A stretch of 64,000 nucleotides of DNA from Mya arenaria (GCF_026914265.1 NC_069129.1:12554269-12618268); one strand, 5' to 3'; counted from the stretch's first letter, positions 34,901 through 47,300 are shown. Numbers and translations: made by a program. Notes: a model not told the origin generated them from the letters alone.

Positions 34901-37900
34901 CCGAGACAAAGTGCAGAAGACATCGGGAAGGCTGCCAGACTGCTCACCAGGCTGGAGAGGTGTGTTTGTGTTTCTTCTAAGTTACATAGGTGTTATATGT
35001 GTCATATATCGTAGATCATATCTCTCCTTTTTACGGTTCAAAAGTTGGCATCTGTGACATATTTCAACCATTAATTTTCATTTCAAAATAATGTTTTATC
35101 ATATTACATTATCTTGCATTTTCCGTATTAATGTTTATTCACATCATCTCAACATAACATGTATATAAGTGAATAAATTATTGCTTCATTGTAAGTTTTG
35201 TCTTCAGTTGTGGTAAATCTGGTAGTTATACATTTTGGGGCTGTTTTATTGGGAAGGATTAGAAACAGTATTGCCTAGGGGCCATTTTATCAAGATCCCT
35301 AGGAATTATTTGTACGTTGGAGAGTTTATGAACAGTAGGAATTGTGCTGTTTTAAGTCCTTCCTTGGTATAAAATTGCTCCTGGGTGTCTTGATGAATGA
35401 GGGCCCTTGTTCTAACTGCAATGTAACATGTTTTGCTAAATATAGCAATAAAATCATTGTTGTCCTATTATATGGAGTGGTGAATAAGTATTCAAGGGAG
35501 GTAACTGACTAACTTTCATAATTAAAAAATCATCGCCAGGTACGATGAAGCTGTTGACTGCTTCAAGAAAGAGATCAGCTTTTATGCAGCAGCGGAGAAT
35601 TATGCAATGATCGCGAAGCTTGTGTTAGGGGTCATACTTATCAAGCTCCATGTCGGGGATTATGTAGCTGCAGACGAGTTCTTCAGATCAGCTACAAAGT
35701 GTGTATTGAATTTTTGTTATTCAGTTTGTTTTAGGAGTAAGATTGAAATTTAGTTTTTAGGTGGTTTTTGTTTGCTTCACTAAATTGATGTAGCTTGCAA
35801 AAGATCACTGCTTATATATAAAGTAATTATGAAGAATATACGGCTTATCTGTTTTGGAGTAAAACCCTCTTTTTAAACACATTTTCAAAGGTTTGTGTTG
35901 TCACTGTCAATAAGTTCAGGCGCTAACTCAAAAAAAAAAAGTTTTACTCATATTTGAAAATGAGTTCACATGCACAAAGTTTTGTATCTGATAGTGACAA
36001 TAGGCATAATATTAGCAAAGTCTAAAACTTTGTCAAGTAGCTTTTTGATAGACTGGGAAAAACTGATGAGCGTTGACTGCCTCAAGAAACTTAGAATGTC
36101 AAATTAACGGGCCGTATGAATGCATAAAATACCTTTGCAATGAGTCCAATATAGCAGATTTTACCATGCATGTTTCTTGAGCAGGTTCCCTCAGTTTATT
36201 GAGTCAGAAGAGGCTGGAGCGGTTCAGGAGCTGTTGACAGCATATGATGATGGGGACGAGGAGGCAGCCAGGAGAGTGCTCAGTCTGCCTCTCATCAAGT
36301 ATATGGACAATGTGGTATGTACTTGCTTATAGTCAGTGATCACTTGTTATCAGTGGTAACTTGTAGTTGGTACTCACTTGTATTCAGTGCTCACTTGTAT
36401 TCAGTGCTCACTTGTATTCAGTGCTCTCTTATAGTCAGGGCTCATTAGCGCTTATTCAGTCAGCACTCAATTGTAGTCAGCGCCCAATCATAGTCAGTGC
36501 TCAATTGTAGTCAGTGTTCAACCATAGTCAGTGTTCAATCGTAGTCAGTGCTCAATCATAGTCAGTGCTCAGTTGTAGTCAGTGCTCAACCGTAGTCAGT
36601 GTTCAACCTTAGTCAGTGTTCAATCATAGTCAGTGCTCAATTGTAGTCAGTGCTCAACCGTAGTCAGTGTTCAACCTTAGTCAGTGTTCAATCATAGTCA
36701 GTGTTCAATCGTAGTCAGTGCTCAATCATAGTCAGTGCTCAATTGTAGTCAGTGCTCAACCGTAGTCAGTGTTCAACCTTAGTCAGTGTTCAATCATAGT
36801 CAGTGCTCAATTGTAGTCAGTGCTCAACCGTAGTCAGTGTTCAACCTTAGTCAGTGTTCAATCATAGTCAGTGCTCAATTGTAGTCAGTGCTCAACCGTA
36901 GTCAGTGTTCAACCTTAGTCAGTGTTCAATTGTAGTCAGTGTTCAACCGTAGTCAGTGTTCAATCGTAGTCAGTGCTCAATCATAGTCAGTGCTCAATTG
37001 TAGTCAGTGCTCAACCGTAGTCAGTGTTCAACCTTAGTTAGTGTTCAATCATAGTCAGTGCTCAATTGTAGTCAGTGCTCAACCGTAGTCAGTGTTCAAC
37101 CTTAGTCAGTGTTCAATCATAGTCAGTGCTCAATTGTAGTCAGTGCTCAACCGTAGTCAGTGTTCAATCATAGTCAGTGCTCAATCATAGTCAGTGCTCA
37201 ATTGTAGTCAGTGCTTAACCGTAGTCAGTGTTCAATCATAGTCAGTGCTCAATTGCAGTCTGTGTTCAACCTTAGTCAGTGTTCAATCGTAGTCAGTGTT
37301 CAATCGTAGTCAGTGTTCAACCATAGTCAGTGTTCAATCGTAGTCAGTGTTCAATCATAGTCAGTGTTCAGTTGTAGTCAGTGTTCAATCGTAGTCAGTG
37401 TTCAACTGTAGTAAGTGTTCAATCGTAGTCAGTGTTCAACTGTAGTCAATGTTCAATCATAGTCAGTGTTCAACTGTAGTCAGTGTTTAATCGTAGTAAG
37501 TGATCAATCATAGTCAGTGTTCAATCATAGTCAGTGTTCAGCTGTGGTAAGTGTTCAATCGTATTCAGTGTTCAACTGTAGTCAGTGTTCAGTTGTAGTC
37601 AGTGTTCAATCGTAGTCAGTGTTCAATCATAGTCAGTGTTCAACTGTAGTCAGTGTTCAATTGTAGTCAGTATTCAGTCATAGTCAGTGATCAACTGTAG
37701 TCAGTGTTCAATCGTAGTCAGTGTTCAATCATAGTCAGTGTTCAACTGTAGTCAGTGTTCAACTGTAGTCAGTGTTCAATCATAGTCAGTGTTCAACTGT
37801 AGTCAGTGTTCAATTATAGTTAGTGTTCAATCGTAGTCAGTGTTCAACTGTAGTCAGTGTTCAACCGTAGTCAGTGTTCAATCGTAGTCAGTGTTCAATC

Positions 37901-38619
37901 ATAGTCAGTGCTGAATTGTAGTCAGTGTTCAGTCGTAGTCAGCCCTCACTATAGATCAAACATGACGTTCATATTGTATAACACGCAAGAAGTTATAACA
38001 TCATTGTTTATATTGTGCTCCAATTAGATAAGCTCGATATCATTTAACCAATGATGTACGATGTTACAAATATCAATTATTCTTTTACATCAACCTATGT
38101 TGTCGTTAACACCTCCTAAAGAACAAATACTCAAGTGCAAAAGACACTGCTAATGTTTAATTGCAATGATTTTTTTTTTAATATAAATATAAGTATTGAT
38201 CACATTTTCTAGCGTTTATGCTTCATGGAATTCACTTGCCAGCGCTACTGCGGTCCTACAGCATAAACGTGTGAAAAATTGCGATCCATACGTAAATAAA
38301 TATGAAAATAAAAATTAAAAATAAATATGTTCAACTGTCATTCTTTGGAGATGATAATTTGGGGAAAAGAGAATTTTATCAATAGTTTTAATAGCAACTG
38401 AGTCAATAGAAACAGGTTTTCACTTTACCATTCTTTTCTGAATTTCAGTTCAACAAGCTGGCTAGAGGCCTGGAGATCCCAGGGGGAATGAGAGTGGGTG
38501 GGGCAGGGGGAGGGGCCCCCAATGTGACGGACAGTTTAGGGGGAGGGACTCATCAGGCAGCTCCCCTTACAGCCCCAGCACAGCTGGACGATGATGAAAT
38601 GGAAGAGGGACTGTGCTGA
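28994..38619 (+). CDS. NAPG: Gamma-SNAP (NSF attachment protein gamma), complete, 10 exons
   Basis: Adaptor that recruits the ATPase NSF to SNARE complexes during membrane fusion cycles. Exons: 28994-29049, 30143-30210, 30840-30924, 31385-31402 (an 18 nt microexon), 31563-31703, 32539-32605, 34889-34959, 35540-35698, 36185-36314, 38449-38619. Phases join throughout, giving 966 nt and 321 residues (human about 312). Family-specific blocks are clear: LKTSFLKWNQDLDGAASEYI early, then AFEQAGL, ERASLMFQENGTPDTAALCL and LPLIKYMDN. The protein ends EEGLC, like the GLC end of gamma-SNAP, which separates it from alpha/beta-SNAP. The fold is a TPR-like helical repeat. Exon 10 encodes a Gly-rich linker (GGMRVGGAGGGAP) absent in that form from human. 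The donors at 30925 (GTATCC) and 31704 (GTTTGT) are weak. Intron 9 carries a long minisatellite starting 17 bp after the donor. Confidence 0.95.
31078..31126. repeat. Short foldback with GGGCCATAACTC arms
   Basis: AAGGCCCATAACTC and, about 20 bp later, GAGTTATGGCCCTT form an inverted repeat with one mismatch. It carries the same GGGCCATAA word as several larger repeat families here. Confidence 0.55.
31878..32010. mobile_element. Small foldback MITE in NAPG intron 5
   Basis: The ends TCATGTGTTTTC and GAAAACATGA, with internal GAAAAATCC and GGATTTTTC, form imperfect inverted arms around a GC-richer centre (CCGAGGGCATGTACGTAAGCCGG). About 130 bp, non-coding. Confidence 0.6.
32772..33100. mobile_element. 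MITE, GCTGCACTCTC family, intact copy
   Basis: Left end AGCTGCACTCTCACAGATTG, right end GGGAGAGTGCAGCTTTA, total about 330 bp. Same family as the split copy at 12595-14348 in the neighbouring gene. NAPG intron 6. Confidence 0.75.
33711..34849. mobile_element. hAT-like non-autonomous element
   Basis: GATGGCAACGAGTA at 33711 and TACTCGTTGCCATC near 34834-34847 are 14 bp perfect inverted ends, each followed inward by repeated GAGTACT(C/T)G. No transposase is visible. I could not find a matching 8 bp target duplication. A second MITE is nested at 34259-34484. Lies in NAPG intron 6. Confidence 0.6.
34259..34484. mobile_element. MITE, TGCACCAGTCAATTG family, nested in hAT-like element
   Basis: Left end AATGCACAAGTCAATTGTAA with CCATGGCCCCCC; right end GGGGCCTTGGTTACAATTGA then CTGGTGCATAA. 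About 225 bp, with a GC-rich centre containing CCGGACCTGG and GGTCCGGGGG. Same family as 28252-28535. Confidence 0.8.
36331..37946. repeat. 17 bp minisatellite of about 95 units in NAPG intron 9
   Basis: The unit is AGTCAGTG(T/C)TCAA(T/C)(C/T)(G/A)T, 17 bp, repeated over about 1.6 kb. Variants are arranged in blocks: the left part shows a higher-order period of a few units (GCTCAATTGT, GCTCAACCGT, TTCAACCTT, TTCAATCAT in order), and the right part is dominated by TTCAATCGT and TTCAACTGT. The array starts 17 bp after the exon 9 donor. Confidence 0.93.
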
Positions 38620-38898
38620 TGTCATTGTGATTGTCAACATCTCATGTTCATTCCAAATTGATTCATTTGAGGGAAAATAGTTTTTGTTGTTTTTAGCTCA
38701 CCTGTCACATAGTGACAAGGTGAGCTTTTGTGATCACAATTTGTCCGGCGTCCGTCCGTCCGTCTGTCCATAAACTTTTACTTTAAACGACATCTCCTCA
38801 TAAACCGCTTAGCCAATTTCATCCAAACTTCACAGGAATGTTCCTTGGGTGGTCCCCTTTGAAAATTGTTCAAAGAATTGAAATCCATGCAGAACTCT

Positions 38899-38914
38899 GG
38901 TTGCCATGGCAATG
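38899..38914. promoter_or_regulatory. X-box-like palindrome in repeat element
   Basis: GGTTGCCATGGCAATG, close to the RFX-factor X-box consensus GTNRCC..RGYAAC, with the last half-site altered. Confidence 0.45.
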
Positions 38915-38984
38915 GAAAGGAAAAACTTTAAAAATCTTCTTCTCCCAAACCACAAGGCTTAGGCCGTTGATATATGGTAGGTAG

Positions 38985-40680
38985 GATCACCAAATGGTCC
39001 TCTACCAAGATTGTTCAAATTATGGCCCTTGGGTCAAAATTGGCCCCGCCCCGGGGGTTCATGGGTTTTCTCTAAAAAATCTTAAAAAATCTTCTCCTCT
39101 GAACTTACTTGGCCTAGAGCTTAGATATTTGTCATGATTCATCGTCTAGTGGACCTCTACAAAGTTTGTTCAAATTATGGCCCTGGGGTCAAAAATGGCC
39201 CCGCCCCGGGGGGTCATGGGTATGCTCAATATGTTTATAGTGAAAACTTCAAAAATCTTCTCCTCTGAACTTAATTGGACTAGAGCTTAGATATTTGGCA
39301 TGATTCATCGTCTAGTGGACCTTTACAAAGATTGTTCAAATTATGGCCTTGGGGTCAAAATTGGCCCCGCCACGGGGGGTCATGGGTTTTCTCTATATGT
39401 TTATAGTGAAAACTTCAGAATCTTCTCCTTTGAACTTACTTGGACTAGAGCTTAGATATTTGGCATGATTCATCGTCTAGTGGACCTCTACAAAGATTGT
39501 TCAAATTATGGCCTTGGGGTCAAAATTGGCCCCGCCCCGGGGGTCATGGGTATACTTGATATGTTCATAGTTAAAACTTCAAAAATCTTCTCCTCTTAAC
39601 TTACTTGGACTAGAGCTTAGATATTTGGCATGATTCATCGTCTAGTGGACCTCTACAAAGATTGTTCAAATTATGGCCTTGGGGTCAAAATTGGCCCCGC
39701 CCCGGGGGGTTAGGGTATTCTCTTTATGTTTATAGTGAAACTTCAAAAATCTTCTCCTTTGAACTTACTTGGACTAGAGCTTAGATATCTGGCATGATTC
39801 ATCGTCAAGTGGACCTCTACAAAGATTGTTCAAATTATGGCCTTGGGGTCAAAATTGGCCCCGCCCCGGGGGGTCATGGGTATACTTGATATGTTTATAG
39901 TTAAAACTTCAGAAATCTTCTCCTCTTAACTTACTTGGACTAGAGCTTAGATATTTGGCATGATTCATCGTCTAGTGGACCTCTACAAAGATTGTTCAAA
40001 TTATGGCCCGGGGGTCAAAATTGGCCCCGCCCCTGGGTGGTCATGGGTTTTCTCTATATGTTTATATTAAAAAAAATCAAAAATCTCCTCTGAACTTACG
40101 TTGCTTAGAGCTTAGATATTTGGCTTGATTCATCGTCTAGTGGACCTCTACAAAGATTGTTCAAATTATGGCCTTGGGGTCAAAATTGGCCCCGCCCCGG
40201 GGGGTAAGGGTATTCTCTATATGTTTATAGTTAAAACTTCAAAAATCTTCTCCTCTGAACTTACTTGGACTAGAGCTTAGATATTTGGCATGATTCATCG
40301 TCTAGTGGACCTCTACAAAGATTGTTCAAATTATGGCCTTGGGGTCAAAATTGGCCCTGCCCCCTTGGGGGGTCATGGGTTTTCTCTATATGTTTATAGT
40401 GAAAACTTCAAAAATTATCTCCTCTGAACTTACGTTGCTTAGAGCTTAGATATTTAGCATGATTCATCGTCAAGTGGACCTCTACAAAGTTTGTTCAAAT
40501 TATGGCCTTGGGGTCAAAATTGGCCCCGCCCTTGGCATGATTCATCGTCTAGTGGACCTCTACAAAGTTTGTTCAAATTATGGCCCTAGGGTCAAAATTG
40601 GCCACACCCCGGGGCTGATGGGTTTTCTCTATATGTGTTATAGTGAAAACTTAAAAAAATCTTCTCCGAACTCACAAAGA
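38985..40680. repeat. Tandem array of about 180 bp units inside the large element
   Basis: Each unit contains GATTCATCGTCTAGTGGACC, TTGTTCAAATTATGGCC, GGGTCAAAATTGGCCCCGCC, a run of G, and CTTCTCCTCTGAACTTAC. About ten units with mostly small differences. One is truncated at about 40530, where GCCC joins directly to TTGGCATGATTCATCG. Confidence 0.88.
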
Positions 40681-41661
40681 CAAGTAACGTCTTAATTTAA
40701 ACTGGATAACATATTTAGTACACATACCAATTTTCAATATGGGCCACATACAACAATTAATAACAAATATACATATATAGATACACATGTAAAATCAAGT
40801 AGTGACAAGAGCTTAGATATTTGGCATGATATTTCATCTAGTTGACTTGTATATTGTTCAATCTTTGGCCCTGGGGTCAAAAAATGGCCCCACCGGGGCG
40901 GTCATGGGTTTCCTTATATATGTATATGATGAAAACTTATAAAATCTTCTTCTCCGAAACCAAAAGGCGAAGGCCTTAGATATTTGGTATGAAGCATTGT
41001 TTATCGGTCCACTATTAAGATTGTTCAAACTTTAGCCCTGGGGTCAAAATTGGCCACGGCCCGTGTACATAGGCTTAGGTTTTCAATATTTTTATATAGT
41101 CTTATATAATAAAACTTTAAAAATCCTCTTCTCCAAAATATAAGACCTAGAGCTTTTATATTTGGTATATAGTGTTACCTAGTGGACCTACACCAAAGGT
41201 ATTCAAATTATTGTCCTGGGGTCAAATTGGCCTTGCTCAGGGGTCATTTGCTTTTACATTGTCTTGTCACTTAAACGTCTTTTCCTCTGAAAGTAAAGGT
41301 CAGAATGACTCCATACTTGATATGTAGCATCCTTACATGGTCCTCTCTCAGTTTTGTTCAAATGGTTTTGTTTGGCCCCTTTTAGGGGTCACCAGAGCAA
41401 AAAATAGAAAAACCTTTAAACAACTTGATCTTATTAACTGCTTGATGGATCTTCAAGTCTGAAGCATCCTAGCATGGGCCTCTGTCAGGTCTTTTCAAAT
41501 AATTTTGTTTGGCCCCTTTTAAGGGCCACCAGAGCTAAAATTAGTAAAAAAAACTTAACATTTTCTTCGCATGAACCCCTTGATAGTTCTTCAGCAAATT
41601 TGGTTTGAAGTGTCCTTGCATGGACCTCTCTTAAATTTGTTCACATAATTTTGTTTGGCCT

Positions 41662-41677
41662 GGTTGCCATGGCAACC
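41662..41677. promoter_or_regulatory. Perfect X-box palindrome in repeat element
   Basis: GGTTGCCATGGCAACC is a perfect 16 bp palindrome that fits the RFX X-box consensus. It recurs at 41977-41992, and with one change at 41819-41834, in the tandem units of about 150 bp. Confidence 0.55.
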
Positions 41678-42972
41678 TAAAGGAAAATGTCAACAATTGG
41701 TTATAATCATCTTCTTCTCCTAAATCGCTTTGCCAATTTTGATGAAACTTCATAGGAATGATCCTTGGTTGGTGCTTTTTCAAAATTGTTCAAAGAAATT
41801 ATTTCCATGTAGAACTCTGGTTGACATGGCAACCTAAAGGAAAAGTGTCAACAATTGGTTACAATCATCTTCTTCTCCTAAACCGCTTGGACAATTTTGA
41901 TGAAACTTCATAGGAATGATCCTTGGTTGGTGCTTTTTCAAAATTGTTCAAAAAAATTAATTCCATGCAGAACTCTGGTTGCCATGGCAACCTGAAGGAA
42001 AATATAGGCTGTCGTGTCCGCGCTGTGACTTTCTCTTATATGGACAGATTTTAAAATGACTTGCCATATGTTTTCGACATACCAAGACAATGTGTCGTGT
42101 GCAAGACCCATGTCCCTACCTCTAAGGTGAAAGATACACTAAGTGTTTATTCACAATGGAATGCTGAATATGAGGACATAAAGAGTGTTGGCTGTCATTT
42201 AGTATGATTGGGGTTTTTTCTATGCTCCGAGGCAATTTAATATAACTTGCAATATGTATTTGACACATAAAGGCAAGATCAACTTTTTATGTACTTGTTC
42301 ATAGATCAATGTCACATTGGGGGGCATTTGTCACAGACTTTGACAGCACTTGTTCAATATTCTTTGAGAAACAAGCTATATTAATAACAAAGGTTAAACT
42401 ATTTTACTCAGGTGAGCGATTTAGGGCCATCATGGCCCTCTTGTTTTAACAATAATTGTCATTTATTTTCCCTGGTGGAATTTTGGATTTGGTCTTGTGT
42501 GATTAGTTTTATATTTATTTATTGAACTTAATAGTGAAGTGAACTGTACGTTGTTATTAGGGGCCTAGCTAAACCAATTACCTGCTTGTCTTGTTTTCGA
42601 AGAGAAAGGTGAGGTATTGAGATTCGCTTTCCAGGTGTCAACATAAATGTATATGTCGTCTAGGTCAGTGTGTGCAAAAAAACAGGCAAAAACTAAAAGA
42701 TACTACCAACATATTCATATGAAAGTTGTACACATTTTGCCTGCCACCATATGCACATGTATACATAAATCAAAGCTCAAATCAATAGCTCTACAATGAC
42801 TAAATTATATCCATTTGTAATGAAAAAACACAACAGATGAGGGTTCTAAGCATCCAGCTTAAGGGTCCAGGGCTATCAATTGGCTCCTTTGATAGTATTT
42901 ACTATTCATGTAAGTCCATTAGACTCTCGTTTGCATTATAGGCTCCCATCGAGTCCAAGACAGATGCCCTTT

Positions 42973-43100
42973 GAAACTCAACCCAATCATGTCCGAGTTC
43001 TGGTCATACTGGTGTGAAACTCAACCCAAACATGTCCGAGTTCTGGTCATACTGGTGTGAAACTCAACCCAATCATGTCCGAGTTCTGGTCATACTGGTG
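42973..43100. repeat. 43 bp tandem repeat, three copies
   Basis: Three near-identical copies of a unit beginning GAAACTCAACCCAATCATGT and ending GGTCATACTGGTGT. Intergenic. Confidence 0.9.
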
Positions 43101-43564
43101 ATAGTACAGCATATTATTGTCTTAATTTTCTGTCAACTGTGGAGGTTTTGATGAGAGATTACCTCATCACTATAATTATATAACCACCAATAGGAGTAAA
43201 ATAAAGTCAACATTTATTTTAGCTTTGCCAATACATTGAACATTTCATTTATAGTCTTACCGTCTGTAGCTATGCACATGTGTTTGTCTGTATTCCGTGG
43301 TACGCCCCTGGGTTGGGTTGTGCAATACTGTTTATTCTGATTAATATTGTAAAAGTTTGTTGATGTTACTGTAAGTTTTATTGAAATACAATGTAATTTT
43401 AATTACATAATTTATTATGTTATAATAATAGTATAGTGATATTATTATTGTTAATATGTATGTATCATTCTACATGTTATTGTGGGTAAATAGTTTTATG
43501 TAAAAATTGTTCACTGATTTCCAGTTGTATCAATATTAAGAATGAACTAAACATATACATCAAG

Positions 43565-44100
43565 CATTAAGCCCTTGTTTCTATCTCTAAAACTACCATT
43601 TTGCCTTTGTTTTTATCTCTATTCTCCCATTAGGCCTTTGTTTCTATCTCTAAACTACCATTTCTATCTCTTTTCTACCATTAAGCCATTGTTTCTATGC
43701 CTTAATTTAGGCCTTTGTTTCTATCTTTATTCTGGAATTAAGCCTTTGTTTCTTTATATTCCCATAAGGCCTTTGTTTCCAGGTCTTTGTTTATACCTCT
43801 ATATTACCATTAAGCCTTTGTTTATGTCTCTATACTACCATTTAGCCCTTGTTTCTAGGTATTTGTTTCCATCTCTGTAATACCATTTAGCCTTTGTTTT
43901 CATCTCTGTACTACCATTTAGTCCTTGTTTCTAGGTCTTTGTTTCCATCTCTGTACAACCATTTAGCCTTTGTTTCCATGTATGTACTACCATTTAGCCT
44001 TTGTTTCCATGTATGTACTACCATTAAGTCTTTGTTTCTATATCTTTACTACTATTAAGCCATTGTTTCTTGGCCTTTGTTTCTATTTGATATACTATCA
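43565..44100. repeat. Degenerate tandem repeat, TTAAGCCTTTGTTTCTATCT type
   Basis: About 18 irregular units of 25-35 bp, each with (A/T)AGCC(T/A)TTGTTTC and often CTCTATACTACCAT. The open frame inside it (43575-43880) is only translated repeat, rich in F, L and Y. Confidence 0.8.
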
Positions 44101-44260
44101 TTATGCAAAAAAGGTCCTTCTTATCCATGTTAACCTGTGATCTAAAATGATAACAATTCAAACTGGGAAAGTAATTGTGATTTTCAAATAACCTGATGTG
44201 GTACAGAATTAATTGTATTACATTTTTTCATGTTTTGTTTAAGGCTGACAAAATGTTTAA

Positions 44261-44330
44261 TGTTGATATTTTGTTTAATGCTGATATTTTGTTTAATGCT
44301 GATATTTTGTTAAAGGCTGATATTTTGTTT
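44261..44330. repeat. 18-19 bp tandem repeat
   Basis: Four units of GCTGATATTTTGTTTAAT with small changes; single related units also occur near 44691. Confidence 0.8.
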
Positions 44331-47300
44331 ATAGTGATACTCGTATTATAAAGCAATACAAACACATGTAAAACAAACATAAAATTACTTACTGCTTACT
44401 AAATAATGCATTTGTGGAGAATATTAATAACTGATAACAAGATTGTAACTGCGTATTTTATAGCTGAAAACACACAAATAGTGAATGACTGGTGGGTTCT
44501 AAAAGACTCCCAGTGATCAAGGATCGTCTCATAATGTAGAAATACCAAGTTTTCTGCACCTTTCTTTCATTAAACATGGTATCCTTCATAAAAAAGATTG
44601 TTTTCGATATTTATTCATCCTTTTCGGTAAATTAAAACAATTGTGTTAATTGTGGTACTCCTAATGCAGGAGTAAGAGTGCATCTTAAATGCTGATATTT
44701 TGTTTCAGACTGATATTTTATTGAAAGCCATACCTTGCATTTTGTTAGTATTTAATTTGTTTCCTATTTGAACCGTTAGACGTCAGTGTATTAAATTAAT
44801 GTGCATGTATGTATTGTCTAGTGTTCCAACAGGCATTTTTACAGGTATGCAGTTATTGTCATGTTTTTCCTTACTTTAAAAGAAATAAAGACAAAGGAGA
44901 AATGCATATTTGTTTTATCTTTTTTGTTTTCAAATGTTTTAAAAATCATCGTGCTAATAATCTTTGTGACCTTTTCTTAATGCGTCGGCCTTATTATGGA
45001 AAGAAATGAAAATACAGTATGTGTAGTTGATGGAAGCCCTTGTTGCTTGCCATGCTTTATGAATGTTGGTGTTAGTTATTCCACAACAGCAGAATTACTG
45101 ACCTAAATGAAATGATGAGGTACAGTTATGTTCGGCTGTGTCCAATTTAAGATGCTGAATGATCCTATGTTGCTAGACTTGTTTCTTATCTGATAATATA
45201 TTACTACTATTCGTTTGTTTGCATTATTGATTAAATGGATAGATGGATTGAAATCATTTTGGTACATATGATAAAGCCCATAAAATACGAGTCAAATTTG
45301 TCTTTGATTAGGAATTATGGCCCTCTTTTCAAGAAAATCTCCTGCAAGGTCTGATGATTAAAATATTTTTTACAATTGTGAAACACCATAAAATACAGTT
45401 CTGTTTGACTGTGGGTTCAAACAACTACCTTTTGACGGAGTTATTGCCGCTTTTCTACTTAAAATTTGTGAAAATTTGATATCTGGACAATAGCTCATAA
45501 GAAGATTGTCTGACTTTTAACAATTTTTGGTACACAGTCATGATTTATATCAATATTAAATACAGGACAAATATTCACTTAGATTACAAAATACAAACCA
45601 AATATTTTTGACAGCGTCATGGTCCCTTTTTACCAAGGACTTTCCAAAAATGCTGCGTCCAAACAGTCATGAAAGGTTTGACAAAATAAAAAAGGGATCA
45701 CATATTTAACACCTTGAAATATAAATGAAGTTCAACTTCGGGTTTAGTTATGGCCATTTTTCCACATAGATTTTGCCCAAAATACAGTGTCTAAACATTA
45801 ATCCATTTCAACATGTGTATATTGCTCCCTTTTGTATATTGTTCCCTCTGGACAGTTGTGTATTGCCTCATCCTCAAAATGCTGTTGTTGACAACTGATT
45901 CATAGGGTTTTCAATCAATCTTTAATCAAGCTCTTCTTTATTCTGAGTACATGTATCTTTATAATCACTCATTTTAATCAGAATCATTTTCATGTCCTGA
46001 CAACTATCTGGAGAAAGGAAAATATTCTCCCATCTCCAAACGCCAACTGTATGGGATATTCACAAATGTCACAACTCGCGTTGGTTCCAGTGATTGCTAT
46101 AAAATAGTGTGCCATATAAAACAGAACAAAGGGAGGTAATTCAAAACTAATGTGATGTTAAAATTCATTAATGCAAAATCCAATATGGCCACCAGTCAGC
46201 CATCTTGAAGCTGTCAAGCACCACATTTGCTCATGTCTATTATTTCTGTGAAGTATCAAGAGGCAGCATAAACAAGAAATAGCTTGCTCTACAAAATTAT
46301 GACAAAATCCTATATGACCACTAGTCAGTCATCTCTTGAATGTGACTGGAGAACGTTTTATGAAAAATCCTAGAATAGGCTAAAATCCTAGAATTAGCAA
46401 TTTTAAAAAAGAACTTAATTCTGAAAATTATCATCTGCTGTGAGGAAGGAACTCTCAGTATCACTGTTACATGTATTGGCCATATAATGAACAATTTGAC
46501 TGGACTTCTCACAGATTTAGTATAGTGCAGTCTCTTTTTGCCTCTTACAATATTGCAATCATTTGCGGTACATCAAAGTTTTACTGATGACAACAACACT
46601 GATGAAAATGACATCATTGATATGACCTCAGGAATTTTTTCTTTGAAATCAGACAAGACACAAGATATAGTTATATATCAGTTTATTCTTTGTGCTCATA
46701 ATGTAGTATTCAAATATCCAAATATCTTCACATTTTTATCTATGATAATGATTAAAATAAAAAACAAAACAATACATGTCATAGTTTCATGACAACGTCC
46801 CCTGAAGTCCGATATCAGTAAAATTTCATATTACTGAAGACTGTTTCAATTTTGCGAGAGTTTTATTTTTGCTAATATTTTAATTCAATTATTTAACAAC
46901 TTTGATTTTGTTTTGAAAAACCTATTGTTTTGATGGAAACACCACTTCATTAAAACACTAGACCCTGCCAAAATGATCCAAAAATAAAAAGGATCTTGCA
47001 AATTTAATATAGGAAAGGATCATGTCAATTTTACACGCAAAAGGATCTCGCAAATTTAAGTCAATCTTCAGGGATTGGAATTAACCTACAACAAATATAT
47101 ATCTATGACCACCTCAGGGGACATAACAACAAGATTATTACAGAACACTCAGACACAATAAGACACATCAGGCTATTACTTGCTTTTATATCCTCATGAG
47201 ATTAAAAAAGAAAATAATCTTGGAGAGCTCTTCACAAAATTCTATTTATAACATGGAAGAAAATGCCGTTTTAAGTTTCACCAATAAAAACAAAAAATAA

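Larger units (their letters stand above)
38695..42443. mobile_element. Large non-autonomous repeat element with internal tandem core
   Basis: The left end forms a hairpin, AGCTCACCTGTCAC..GTGACAAGGTGAGCT, followed by TCCGGCGTCCGTCCGTC. The right end has CTCAGGTGAGCG and then a hairpin, AGGGCCATCATGGCCCT. CTCACCTG at the left and CAGGTGAG at the right are inverted. Inside are about ten copies of a unit of about 180 bp (38985-40680), then diverged copies, then three units of about 150 bp around GGTTGCCATGGCAACC. No protein is encoded. Right end is followed by CTTGTTTT. It lies just beyond the NAPG stop, so it could be in or next to its 3' untranslated region. Confidence 0.8.

Noticed and set aside
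36331-37946. CRISPR-like array
   Set aside because: The units are directly adjacent with no unique spacers, in a eukaryotic intron; it is a minisatellite.
40459-40695. Open frame with repeated HRQVDLYKVCSNYG
   Set aside because: It comes from two core units of the repeat element at 38695-42443 and is not conserved as protein.
43575-43880. 101-residue plus-strand open frame rich in F, L and Y
   Set aside because: It is a translation of the degenerate TTTGTTTCTATCTCT tandem repeat, not a membrane protein gene.
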